From positions 1 through 48,518 of the forward strand of contig CAIRGA010000087.1 of the NCBI GenBank assembly GCA_903877935.1: DNA of 48,518 bases. The letters are read 5' to 3'. Position 1 is the first letter of the stretch. Each line of letters starts with the position of its first letter. The DNA comes from an uncultured Hyphomicrobiales bacterium. Lineage in GTDB: Bacteria > Pseudomonadota > Alphaproteobacteria > Rhizobiales > Beijerinckiaceae. Made by a program: the position numbers and the translations under genes. The notes under the pieces were generated by a model. It did no database searches. It was not told the DNA's origin and was given only the letters and a program-made list of their open reading frames with translations. This document shows, one piece after another, positions 16,589 through 24,702 of this stretch.

Positions 16589-17656
16589 TTAGCCCAGTCG
16601 TCGTCCCGTCGTCGAATCGAAAAAGTGCATCGCGCTTGCAGGAATGGTTACGCTCATCGACGTCGTCGCATCAAGTGGCCCGTTGCCCGGAATCGCAATA
16701 ACGGCCTCTTCATTAGCGACCGTGCCATGCAACAGGCGGGTGGAACCGAGCGCTTCTTGAAAACCGGGCGTCAATGTCAGGCCGATCTGCTCACTCAATT
16801 GCGCCTGCTCGGCACGAAAGCCAAAAATAGCCGGGCCATCCGGGACCAGCACCGCTTGGCCGTGCTCGAACGGAAGGGTTTGCCCGTCCTTAAAACGGAT
16901 ACAAGAAGCGGACCGATCAACCATAACGTGCAACAAATTTAATCCCGGTGATCCAACAAAGCTTGCCACATAGGTCGAGGCCGGACGATGGTAAACCTCA
17001 TCGGGCGTCCCCACCTGCTCGATCACACCTTTGTTCATCACGACGATGCGATCAGCCAAGGTCATCGCCTCGATTTGATCATGCGTGACAAAGAGTGAGG
17101 TCGTGCCGAGACGTTGGTGGAGTTTTCGGATTTCGGCACGCATGGCGACCCGTAATCGAGCATCAAGATTAGACAAGGGCTCGTCATATAAAAAAACATC
17201 CGGCTCGCGGATCATTGCTCGACCCATAGCAACCCGTTGTCGCTGGCCACCGGAAAGCTGTATCGGCTTACGGTCAAGAAATTCTTCTAAACCCAATATC
17301 TCAGCAACGGCATTAATCCGTGCCATTCGCTCCGCTTTACCAAGACCCGCAACCTTCAACGCATAGCCGATATTTTCAGCCACCGTCATATGCGGATAGA
17401 GCGCGTAATTCTGGAACACCATCGCGCAACCCCGTTCGCGAGGCTCAAGTGTATTGACGATTTTTGAGCCAATGGAAATCTCACCCTCGGTAATCGCCTC
17501 CAAACCCGCAATCATCCGCAATAATGTAGATTTCCCGCAGCCCGATGGCCCAAGAATGACGACAAATTCGCCGGCCTTGATCTCGAGATCGACCCCATGA
17601 ACCACCGTCGTGGTGCCATAATTTTTTTTGACGCGTTTTAGCGTTACAGCAGCCAT
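16589..17656 (-). CDS. ugpC: sn-Glycerol-3-phosphate ABC transporter ATPase UgpC
   Basis: UgpC is the ATPase of the glycerol-3-phosphate and glycerophosphodiester importer. In its 355 residues Walker [10 protein letters not shown] is at 36-44, signature [15 protein letters not shown], Walker [13 protein letters not shown], the switch histidine in [15 protein letters not shown], and a C-terminal regulatory (TOBE/OB) domain from about 240. The family is close to MalK-type sugar ATPases; the ugpBAE neighbours on the same strand decide the assignment. It follows ugpE after ten bases and is followed by a CorA/ZntB-type gene. Confidence 0.94.
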   Translation of the reverse strand: MAAVTLKRVKKNYGTTTVVHGVDLEIKAGEFVVILGPSGCGKSTLLRMIAGLEAITEGEISIGSKIVNTLEPRERGCAMVFQNYALYPHMTVAENIGYALKVAGLGKAERMARINAVAEILGLEEFLDRKPIQLSGGQRQRVAMGRAMIREPDVFLYDEPLSNLDARLRVAMRAEIRKLHQRLGTTSLFVTHDQIEAMTLADRIVVMNKGVIEQVGTPDEVYHRPASTYVASFVGSPGLNLLHVMVDRSASCIRFKDGQTLPFEHGQAVLVPDGPAIFGFRAEQAQLSEQIGLTLTPGFQEALGSTRLLHGTVANEEAVIAIPGNGPLDATTSMSVTIPASAMHFFDSTTGRRLG

Positions 17657-17666
17657 TGTTTAAATC

Positions 17667-18599
17667 CTATTTTTCGGTAGCGATTAGACCGCGCACAAAA
17701 TAGCGCTGCATGAACGCAACAAGCAGAAGCGGCGGAAGCATCACAATCAAGCAACCGGCCATGGCGACGTTCCAATCCGGTGTTCCCCCGCCATTCGTCG
17801 ATACGGTCGGGGCCAGCAATTTGAGTTCGACGACAGCTGTCGTTCCAAACCCCGCACGATCCGGCGTTGCCAACAAAGGCCAGAGATATTGGTTCCACGC
17901 ATAAAGGAACATGATCGTAAAGAGAGCTGCCATATTGGCACGTGACAGCGGCATCAAGAATTCGACGAGAAACCGGAAAGGTCCCGCGCCATCCATGCGA
18001 GCCGCTTCGAGTAATTCGTCGGGCACGGTTAAGAAAAACTGACGGTACAAAAACGTGCCCGTTGCGGTTGCAATGAGAGGTAAAATCAATCCGGTATAGG
18101 AATTCAATAAATTCCACTCAAGCGCTATTTGAAGGCCCGATGCCGCCTTGATAAGATCGGATAACCCCGTTGCATCTAAAATGCTCTGGAACGGCCAAAG
18201 GGCATTCGCGGCCACAGCATAAGTGGGCACGATGCGCACTTCGAGCGGCAGCATCAGCGTTATAAAGATCAACCAAAAGGCGAGCGTTCGTCCGGGAAAA
18301 CGAAAATAAACAAGGCCGAAGGCGGTGATCGCCGACATCGCGACTTTTCCAAAGGCAACACCCAACGACATGATGAGACTATTGAAAAGACGCCCACCAA
18401 GATGACCCCGAGCCCACGCCGCTTGGAGATTTTCGATGAGATGCGATCCTGTTAAAAAATGCAGTTCTGGCGTATTGATTTCTCGAACGGTTAGCGTCGC
18501 GCCGACATAAACGAGCCACAGCGGCACAAACACCATCAATGCGCCAAGCACCATCACGGTATAAGTCGCAAGATTAAGCAGTGGCGTACGTTCAATCAT
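17667..18599 (-). CDS. ugpE: sn-Glycerol-3-phosphate ABC transporter permease UgpE, with an insertion
   Basis: UgpE is one of the two membrane subunits of the Ugp importer, with six predicted membrane segments and the coupling loop EAARMDGAGPFRFLVEFLMPL. The C terminus MQRYFVRGLIATEK is characteristic. At 310 residues it is about 29 longer than the usual 281. Relative to familiar UgpE sequences there is an extra segment between VRIVPTYAVA and NSYTGLILPL, at about residues 130-165 (including LWPFQSILDATGLSDLIKAA), in a loop between membrane segments. Whether this affects transport is unknown. It lies nine bases after ugpA. Confidence 0.92.
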   Translation of the reverse strand: MIERTPLLNLATYTVMVLGALMVFVPLWLVYVGATLTVREINTPELHFLTGSHLIENLQAAWARGHLGGRLFNSLIMSLGVAFGKVAMSAITAFGLVYFRFPGRTLAFWLIFITLMLPLEVRIVPTYAVAANALWPFQSILDATGLSDLIKAASGLQIALEWNLLNSYTGLILPLIATATGTFLYRQFFLTVPDELLEAARMDGAGPFRFLVEFLMPLSRANMAALFTIMFLYAWNQYLWPLLATPDRAGFGTTAVVELKLLAPTVSTNGGGTPDWNVAMAGCLIVMLPPLLLVAFMQRYFVRGLIATEK

Positions 18600-18608
18600 T
18601 GTGTCATC

Positions 18609-19493
18609 TCAGCTATAATGCACGCGCCGCTCGATATAGCGGAACTGGAAAAAAGTGAGCACCATCATGATCAGCATCAACACAATCGATTGAGCCGCGG
18701 CACCCGAATAATCAAGGCCACGAAAGCCATCGAAATAAATTTTATAGACCAAGAGTTCAGTGGCCTTTCCCGGCCCGCCATCGGTCATCACGTCAACAAT
18801 GCCGAACGAATCTTGAAAACTATCGGTAATGCTGATCACCAGCATAAAAAAGAAAGTCGGCGTAATCAGCGGCAATTGAATATCGAAAACCCGGCGTAAA
18901 ACGCTCGCGCCATCCAGAGCACTGGCCTCAATCACCGAGCGTGGAATGGCTTGCAAGGCTGCTAGGAAAAAGATGAAGCAATAGGCTGCATATTTCCACG
19001 AATAACAGATGATAATCATCGTCATCGCATGATAGCCATTCTGTGCCGGATTCCAGAATTCGGGGTTTTGTTTTACCAACGCCGAAAAGATACCTGCCTC
19101 AGGCGCAAAAATAAAACGAAACGCCAAAGCCGCCGCCGGCGCTACAACCGCATAAGGCCACACAAAGACCGTTCGAAAGGCCTGATAGCCCTTTAAGCCG
19201 CGATCACACGCCACAGCGAGAAGAAGGCCAAAGGCCATTGAGAGGGTTGCCGTCGAAGCTGCAAACATTAAACTTCGAATAATCGAACCCCAATAGGCAC
19301 GGTCGGCAAAGACTTGACGAAAATTATCAAAGCCGACCCACTCATTTCCACCGCCCCATGGACGTTCCAGCGTGAACGCCCAAAACATCGCGGCACCGGT
19401 TGGCCAATAAAAGAAAATAAAGACGAGCAGAATTTGCGGTAGGATGAAAGCCATACCAAGCCAGCCCATCGCAAAGGTTGCGCGCTTTTCCAT
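18609..19493 (-). CDS. ugpA: sn-Glycerol-3-phosphate ABC transporter permease UgpA
   Basis: UgpA is the partner permease of UgpE. The 294-residue protein has six hydrophobic segments, starting with FILPQILLVFIFFYWPTGAA. The coupling loop is EASALDGASVLRRVFDIQLPL, and VMTDGGPGKATELLVYKIYFDGF is typical of UgpA near the C terminus. It is separated from ugpB by 84 bases that hold a strong hairpin, and is followed by ugpE after nine bases. Length agrees with the family. Confidence 0.94.
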   Translation of the reverse strand: MEKRATFAMGWLGMAFILPQILLVFIFFYWPTGAAMFWAFTLERPWGGGNEWVGFDNFRQVFADRAYWGSIIRSLMFAASTATLSMAFGLLLAVACDRGLKGYQAFRTVFVWPYAVVAPAAALAFRFIFAPEAGIFSALVKQNPEFWNPAQNGYHAMTMIIICYSWKYAAYCFIFFLAALQAIPRSVIEASALDGASVLRRVFDIQLPLITPTFFFMLVISITDSFQDSFGIVDVMTDGGPGKATELLVYKIYFDGFRGLDYSGAAAQSIVLMLIMMVLTFFQFRYIERRVHYS

Positions 19494-19535
19494 TCTTGCA
19501 AATTCCGTAGACTATGGGGGTAGCAAAAGGCATAA

Positions 19536-19560
19536 GGGCGCGGACATAATCGCCGCGCCC
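19536..19560 (-). terminator. Intra-operon hairpin between ugpB and ugpA
   Basis: A GC-only stem of eight perfect pairs (GGGCGCGG at 19536-19543 with its complement at 19553-19560) surrounds a 9-base loop, just after the ugpB stop. No T-run follows directly. It matches the position of the phnD-phnE hairpin and probably protects ugpB mRNA or lowers read-through into the permease genes. Confidence 0.7.
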
Positions 19561-19577
19561 CTACCATTTAGATCACA

Positions 19578-20906
19578 TCAAGGCAGCATCTTGCCGGCAT
19601 AGGTCTTCTCAAACTTGCGCAGAACCACGTTTGAACGCTCAACCGCAGAATTGAGACCCTCTTCAACCGAAACCTTGTTTGCGAAGATGTCGGTCAGAGC
19701 GTCGCGCATTTCTTTACGGATTTGCACAAAACCGCCGAGGCGGATACCGCGGGTATTTTCATTGACCGGAGACGCATTGAGCGACGCAATTGCCAGCTCG
19801 CGGCCTTTATACGGTGCCTTGTCATAAAAGCCTTGAGCTTTCATGAACTCGAAGCCTGACTTCGTGACGGGGATATAACCCGTATTGGTCGACCAGAAGA
19901 GTGCCGAATCAGGTTGGGCGATGAAGTTAAAGAACGCAGCCGCGCCCTTATATTCCGCATCAGACTTGCCTTGCAGCGCCCAAAGCGAGGCACCACCGAC
20001 GAGCGAATTGTGACGCTCAACACCGGCCAGTGTTGGCAGCATCGCAACATCCCATTTCATGTCGGGCTTTTGCGTCTTGGAAACGGTACCATGGTCGGCA
20101 ATCGAGGAGAGCATTACTTGGCAATCCGTATTGGCGAAGGCCTGCACGATTGTAGCGCCCGTATCCGGTGTCTTGATCTTCACAAGACCATCATCATAGG
20201 CCTTTTTGAGAGACTTGATCACGTCAACATATTTTCCCTTATTGACGATGAATTCAGTATCGAGGCCTTGATAACCATTACCCTTGGTTGCAACGGGAAT
20301 ATTGTTGATCGCGGAGAACTGCTCCATAATCGGCCAGGTATCGTAATTCCAAGCCATTGGGCATTCATAGCCTGCCGCCTTAAGGGCTTTGAGCGAGTCA
20401 AATGTTTCTTCCCACGTCTTCGGCGCCTCGGTTTTGCCAATCTTGGCAAACGCGTCTTTGTTCCAATACATCATCGCGGTCGAGGAATTGAATGGGAAAG
20501 AGTTCAGCTCGCCCTTAGAGTTCGCGTAATAATTGGAGATCGCGGGAATATAATCATCCCAATTGATCTTGTAGCCATTATCCGCCATCAATTTCCGGGC
20601 CGGAACATAGGCTTCGGAGAGCAGGAGATCGAGCGTTCCCGCATCGAAAATCTGAACAATGGTTGGGTTTTTCTTGGCGCGGTAGGCGGCAATCGCGTTC
20701 TGCAGCGCATTGTCGTAGGAGCCTTGCGATGTGCAAATGATTTCATAATCGCTTTGCGAGTCATTAAAGCGCTTGCAAACTTGGTCGACCACACCGCCGA
20801 GATCGCCGGTCAAGCCATGCCACATTTCAAATTTAACGCGCTCCGCCGCTTGGGCCGTAGCGGTCATCAGCAAGGCGGCAAGGGTAATCAGGAATTTGGA
20901 CTTCAT
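19578..20906 (-). CDS. ugpB: sn-Glycerol-3-phosphate-binding protein UgpB
   Basis: UgpB is the periplasmic binding protein for glycerol-3-phosphate and its diesters. The 442-residue sequence has a Sec signal peptide (cleavage after AQA, about residue 20) and a mature start ERVKFEMWHGLTGDLGG, where WHG and the following residues are typical of UgpB. Further family-like stretches are SFPFNSSTAMMYWNKDAF and VGGASLWAL. It is the first gene of the ugpBAEC operon, with a possible Pho box about 60 bases upstream. No lipoprotein motif is seen, so the protein should be freely periplasmic. Confidence 0.94.
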   Translation of the reverse strand: MKSKFLITLAALLMTATAQAAERVKFEMWHGLTGDLGGVVDQVCKRFNDSQSDYEIICTSQGSYDNALQNAIAAYRAKKNPTIVQIFDAGTLDLLLSEAYVPARKLMADNGYKINWDDYIPAISNYYANSKGELNSFPFNSSTAMMYWNKDAFAKIGKTEAPKTWEETFDSLKALKAAGYECPMAWNYDTWPIMEQFSAINNIPVATKGNGYQGLDTEFIVNKGKYVDVIKSLKKAYDDGLVKIKTPDTGATIVQAFANTDCQVMLSSIADHGTVSKTQKPDMKWDVAMLPTLAGVERHNSLVGGASLWALQGKSDAEYKGAAAFFNFIAQPDSALFWSTNTGYIPVTKSGFEFMKAQGFYDKAPYKGRELAIASLNASPVNENTRGIRLGGFVQIRKEMRDALTDIFANKVSVEEGLNSAVERSNVVLRKFEKTYAGKMLP

Positions 20907-20965
20907 CGAGCAGCTCCGTCGAAAATGGGTTCAATCCGTCGAGGCTGCTTCTCTATCGGTGGAGC

Positions 20966-20994
20966 ATGACATTCTGTCGAATATCGCATGACAC
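20966..20994 (-). promoter_or_regulatory. Possible Pho box upstream of ugpB
   Basis: On the minus strand GTGTCAT and ATGTCAT are 22 bases apart (two 11-base periods), with a poor middle repeat (TATTCGA). The outer repeats fit the PhoB half-site. ugp operons are classic Pho regulon members, but this site is weaker than those at phnC and the phosphatase. Confidence 0.45.
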
Positions 20995-21100
20995 TTTTAT
21001 AACGAAACGTCGTGATTGATGCCTCACAGGATGTCATCGTGTCGTCGTGAAAGCACGCCATGGCAGACGATGATTTGGTTAGCTTGTTGGGTAGGGTGCT

Positions 21101-22150
21101 ATGAAATCCATCGTCGATGCCGTTGTTAGGCGATTTGAACCTTTAAGTGCAGACGTCATCGAATTAGCGCAGTCCGGCACAGCCAGCCGAGAGCGGCATG
21201 ATACCTGCCTAAAGGCCATTCCCGCCTTTGCAACACTTGAGCATGTTCCGTCCCGCGCCCCTTTAAGGTCGCGGCGCGCTAATGGCCGGTTCGTCGCCTT
21301 TTCTTGGAACGCAGAGCGGTTGAAATACGATATCGAATCGCGGGCTCTGATCGGCGCCGTAGCACCCGATATTGTTCTGCTGACCGAAGTCGATATCGGC
21401 ATGGCACGCTCTGGCAACCGCCACACGGTCCGTGATTTGGCCGCACCCATGGGAGCAGGCTATGTCTACGCGCTTGAATTTGCCGAACTCGGCTTGGGCG
21501 ACAGCCGGGAGATGCAATGGCATCAAGGCCAAACCAACACCTATGGCTATCACGGCAATGCCATTGTTTCGAGCCATACGATGCACGAGCCTTTCGCCAT
21601 CCGGTTGGATGACGGCGCTTACTGGTTCACAGGCCTTGATACCCTTGATCAACGGCGAATTGGCTTTCGCAATGCCCTCGCGGTTCGCATTGGTGAGGGC
21701 GACGCAGGAATATGGTGCGTAGCCGCACATTTCGAGAACCGCGCCACACCCGAAACACGGGCGGATCAAGCAAGACGATTAATTAAAGCGCTAGACGCGC
21801 GGACCGGCGATCTTCCTATTGTAATCGGTGGCGATTTTAACACGAGTACCTTGCCAACCGATCCTGCGGAATTAGCACGTATCTTTAACGACCCATCCGC
21901 CATTGAACCGATGTTTGCCGTTTTCCGAGATGCTGGATTCGAATGGCAATCGTCCAATGTGCCCGAAGCCTCGTGCCGCACGCGGCCGGATGGAACACCC
22001 GTAGGCCCGTTTACAAAAATCGATTGGTTTTTTACCCGCGGGCTTGAAGCCTCCGATCCCGCAACGCTTCCTGCGATTGACGCAGAAGGTCAAGCCATAT
22101 CTGATCACGAGGCCCTCCGCGTTACCCTCGTTAATCCCCGCCTAAAATAG
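21101..22150 (+). CDS. Endonuclease/exonuclease/phosphatase-fold hydrolase
   Basis: This 349-residue protein is a metal-dependent hydrolase of the EEP (DNase I-like) superfamily. Catalytic residues are visible: N70 in SWNAERL, E96 in LLTEVDIG, H151 in YHGNAIVS, D245 and N247 in GGDFNTS, and D335-H336 in ISDHEAL. No signal peptide is visible, so it acts in the cytoplasm. The family covers nucleases, inositol-phosphate phosphatases and phospholipid diesterases. Because it is divergent from ugpB and no glycerophosphodiester phosphodiesterase gene (ugpQ) is in the window, a role in cutting imported glycerophosphodiesters is a reasonable guess, not shown. The first 60 residues are a poorly conserved extension. 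It is followed by an isomerase gene after 55 bases. Confidence 0.85.
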   Translation: MKSIVDAVVRRFEPLSADVIELAQSGTASRERHDTCLKAIPAFATLEHVPSRAPLRSRRANGRFVAFSWNAERLKYDIESRALIGAVAPDIVLLTEVDIGMARSGNRHTVRDLAAPMGAGYVYALEFAELGLGDSREMQWHQGQTNTYGYHGNAIVSSHTMHEPFAIRLDDGAYWFTGLDTLDQRRIGFRNALAVRIGEGDAGIWCVAAHFENRATPETRADQARRLIKALDARTGDLPIVIGGDFNTSTLPTDPAELARIFNDPSAIEPMFAVFRDAGFEWQSSNVPEASCRTRPDGTPVGPFTKIDWFFTRGLEASDPATLPAIDAEGQAISDHEALRVTLVNPRLK

Positions 22151-22205
22151 CCTATGCTTTAGAATGTATCAAAACCGATCAATCAAAGTCTGAATGGAGC
22201 CTAAG

Positions 22206-23036
22206 ATGTCAGCAGCAAAATCTTCCCTTCCCGTCCTTGGTGCAGCGCTTAATGTCGATGGCCTAAGACTGCATAAAGACTGGATCGTCGATATGCATCG
22301 GGATCTTGAGCTGCAGGATTTTATATGGGCCGACCGTCTCAACGGCGACTGGAAGATTGTTGCCGATGACATCAAGAAGATGCTCAAGAAGCATAAAGGC
22401 CGCGTCGGCATTCATGGCCCTTTTTGGGGCCTAACGCTCGATAATATGGACCCCGAAATCAGGGCTATTGTTACCAAACGTATGCTGCAAGGCATGGACG
22501 TGTGCGATTATCTTGGCGCGACCCATATGGTCATTCATTCGCCCTACACCACATGGGATCATTATAATCTGGATTATAATCCCGGCAGCCGATTGGAAAT
22601 CATCGAACGCGTCCACGAGACGCTTGAACCTGTTGTCCGACGGGCCGAAGAAATCGGCTGCGAGTTGGTCATCGAAAACATCGAAGACGTCGATCCGCAT
22701 GCACGCGTCGACTTGGCTAAATCCTTCGACAGCGACGCGGTTAAAGTGTCGCTCGATACAGGCCATGCAAATTATGCGTTCGGATCAACAAATGGACCTC
22801 CGGTTGACTATTATGTCCGGGCCGCGGGCGACATGCTGACCCATGTGCATCTTCATGACACCGATGGCCATGCCGATCGCCATTGGGCGCCAGGTGACGG
22901 AAATATCCCGTGGATGGAAGTGTTTCGGGCCTTGTCGCAGCTAACCTCTCATCCCCGTCTTATTCTCGAACTGAGAGATAAAACGCGCCTGCGGGCGGGA
23001 GCCGATTATTTAATCGAGCTTGGGGTCGCTGTTTAA
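22206..23036 (+). CDS. Sugar phosphate isomerase/epimerase family TIM barrel
   Basis: This 276-residue protein belongs to the xylose-isomerase-like TIM-barrel family (AP endonuclease family 2 fold). Metal and substrate motifs visible are GIHGPFWGLTLD, HMVIHSPYTTW, LVIENIEDVDP with the conserved glutamate, VSLDTGHANYAFG and HVHLHDTDGHADRH. The last three carry the usual Glu, Asp/His and His ligands. The ATG at 22206 is preferred, with GGAG seven bases upstream; an ATG at 22194 overlaps that site. It probably forms an operon with the EEP-fold hydrolase before it. Substrate unknown; a polyol or sugar released from a phosphodiester head group is possible (inference). Confidence 0.85.
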   Translation: MSAAKSSLPVLGAALNVDGLRLHKDWIVDMHRDLELQDFIWADRLNGDWKIVADDIKKMLKKHKGRVGIHGPFWGLTLDNMDPEIRAIVTKRMLQGMDVCDYLGATHMVIHSPYTTWDHYNLDYNPGSRLEIIERVHETLEPVVRRAEEIGCELVIENIEDVDPHARVDLAKSFDSDAVKVSLDTGHANYAFGSTNGPPVDYYVRAAGDMLTHVHLHDTDGHADRHWAPGDGNIPWMEVFRALSQLTSHPRLILELRDKTRLRAGADYLIELGVAV

Positions 23037-23481
23037 CCGGTCCCGCGTCCTCGCTATGGACCCTATAAGTAACGCCCGCGGTTTCGTCGATTAAACGAGA
23101 GACCGCCAAAATGATGCCTGCCGCACTCAAAGACAAATGCGGCGGGATGCAATATTGCCCCTTATCCGCCTGCCGTCGAAATCTAATGCGCACATCCGAC
23201 AGAGGAAAATGGAGGCTTAGAGCGTCCCTTTCCGAGGAAAGCCCATCAAAACGCCCATAAACCATATTAGCCAATCACAAATTGCGCATTTTTTGCGGTA
23301 AATGACGTCGGCCGGAAATTATGCAAATCCGATTTTCTTAATTTAGTACTTTCTATGTAATCCAATTCGAATGCTCATGCGTTTAAAGAAAAATGCGTTT
23401 GCTTCCCGGCTTTGGCACAGTTGAAGTTCGCCATCCGGTCTTCATTGCTTTCATAAAAATGATACTTTTGGGGAAATCGCC
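23037..23481. other. Long intergenic region before the aminotransferase gene
   Basis: I see no convincing gene in these 445 bases. A minus-strand frame covers part of it and runs into the preceding gene, but shows no family similarity. The right half is AT-rich and probably holds the promoter of the aminotransferase gene. I found no clear repeat, RNA structure or known operator. Confidence 0.5.
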
Positions 23482-24642
23482 ATGAATCGCTCTTATCTTG
23501 AATCTTTTTTGCCTCCGTCACGCCTCTTACTTGGCCCAGGCCCCTCTCCGGTTGCACCGGAAGTTTTGATGGCCATGGCTGGCCCAACCATTGGCCATCT
23601 TGACCCTGCCTTTATCGGCCTCATGTCCGAAATTAAAACGATGCTCCAATTGGCGTTTGGTACCACGAACGACGTTACCTTCGCGGTTGCGGGACCGGGT
23701 AGCCTTGGCATGGACGCCTGCGTGCTGAATTTGATCGAGCCGGGCGATAAAATTCTGATCGCGCGCAATGGCGTCTTCGGGACACGCATGTGTGAAGTAG
23801 CGTTACGCGGTGGAGCGCAAGTCATCCCGCTCGATTTTACGTGGGGCACCCCGATTGATCCACAAGCAATCGAGGATGCGCTAAAAGAACACAAAGACAT
23901 TAAATTCGTTGGCTTTGTGCATGCCGAAACCTCAACCGGTGTTCAGTCCGATGCCGCTGCCATTGCAGCCATAGCGCAGAAATATGGTGCCTTGACGATT
24001 ATGGATGCGGTTACCTCGCTTGCTGGCATCCCGATCAAGCTGGACGAATGGGGCATCGACGCCGTCTATTCTGGCAGTCAGAAATGCCTGAGCTGTCCGC
24101 CCGGCCTCTCGCCTGTGTCCTTCAGTCCGCGCGCGGTTGAGCACGTCAAACATCGTAAGTCCCGCGTTCTTTCGTGGTTCCTCGATATTACACAGGTAAT
24201 GTCCTATTGGGGTGGTGACAAAGCGCGCGCCTATCACCACACGGCTCCGGTAAACAGCCTTTATGCCCTTCACGAGTCCTTGCGTCGGCTGCATGTCGAA
24301 GGCATCGAAGCATCTATTGCACGCCATCGGGCGGCGCATTTGCAATTGGCGGAGGGGTTAACGGCACTGGGTCTCGAACTTTTGGTTGATGAGCCTTTCC
24401 GACTACCACAATTAAACGCCATCAAAATTCCATCGACCATCAACGATGCTCCGTTGCGGGCATCGCTGCTAAACGATTTTAATATCGAGATCGGTGCCGG
24501 ACTTGGCCCACTTGCGGGTAAGATATGGCGTGTCGGATTGATGGGTGAAGGCGCAAGGCCGCAGCATGTCTCTCGTTTGCTACAAACGCTCGACAACGCG
24601 ATGGAAAACCAACGCAATGAAGCGATTTCGCTAGCGAGTTGA
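23482..24642 (+). CDS. Class V aminotransferase (alanine/serine-glyoxylate type)
   Basis: This 386-residue PLP enzyme of aminotransferase class V is closest in pattern to alanine-glyoxylate and serine-glyoxylate aminotransferases. Features are LLLGPGPSPVAPEVL at 15-29, the cofactor-binding VFGTRMCEVA, HAETSTGVQSD, DAVTSLAG, the PLP lysine at K201 in SGSQKCLSCPPGLSPVSFS, and YHHTAPVNSLYALHE. It would transfer an amino group to glyoxylate, making glycine, with alanine or serine as donor. Formate-tetrahydrofolate ligase in the same region fits serine-glycine and one-carbon metabolism. A role as a phosphonate aminotransferase (PhnW) seems less likely from the motifs. It stands alone after a long intergenic region. 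Confidence 0.88.
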   Translation: MNRSYLESFLPPSRLLLGPGPSPVAPEVLMAMAGPTIGHLDPAFIGLMSEIKTMLQLAFGTTNDVTFAVAGPGSLGMDACVLNLIEPGDKILIARNGVFGTRMCEVALRGGAQVIPLDFTWGTPIDPQAIEDALKEHKDIKFVGFVHAETSTGVQSDAAAIAAIAQKYGALTIMDAVTSLAGIPIKLDEWGIDAVYSGSQKCLSCPPGLSPVSFSPRAVEHVKHRKSRVLSWFLDITQVMSYWGGDKARAYHHTAPVNSLYALHESLRRLHVEGIEASIARHRAAHLQLAEGLTALGLELLVDEPFRLPQLNAIKIPSTINDAPLRASLLNDFNIEIGAGLGPLAGKIWRVGLMGEGARPQHVSRLLQTLDNAMENQRNEAISLAS

Positions 24643-24702
24643 CATCGGGTGAGGGGTTGCTAGCATTTTGCCTTCAGCCCATAAAATAAAGGCGATCGAT
24701 TC

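Noticed and set aside
19914-20969. 351-codon plus-strand open frame opposite ugpB
   Set aside because: Antisense of ugpB; composition is unusual for a protein and there is no ribosome-binding site of note.
21029-21049. Second possible Pho box on the plus strand before the EEP-fold gene
   Set aside because: Only one repeat (ATGTCAT) matches; the partner repeat in 11-base register is poor.
22960-23274. Minus-strand open frame of 104 codons after the isomerase gene
   Set aside because: It overlaps the end of the isomerase gene, has no recognisable family and no good ribosome-binding site. I leave the region as intergenic.
23425-23450. Possible sigma-54 promoter TGGCAC...TTCGC before the aminotransferase gene
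   Set aside because: The spacing between the GG and GC elements is too long for a -24/-12 promoter.
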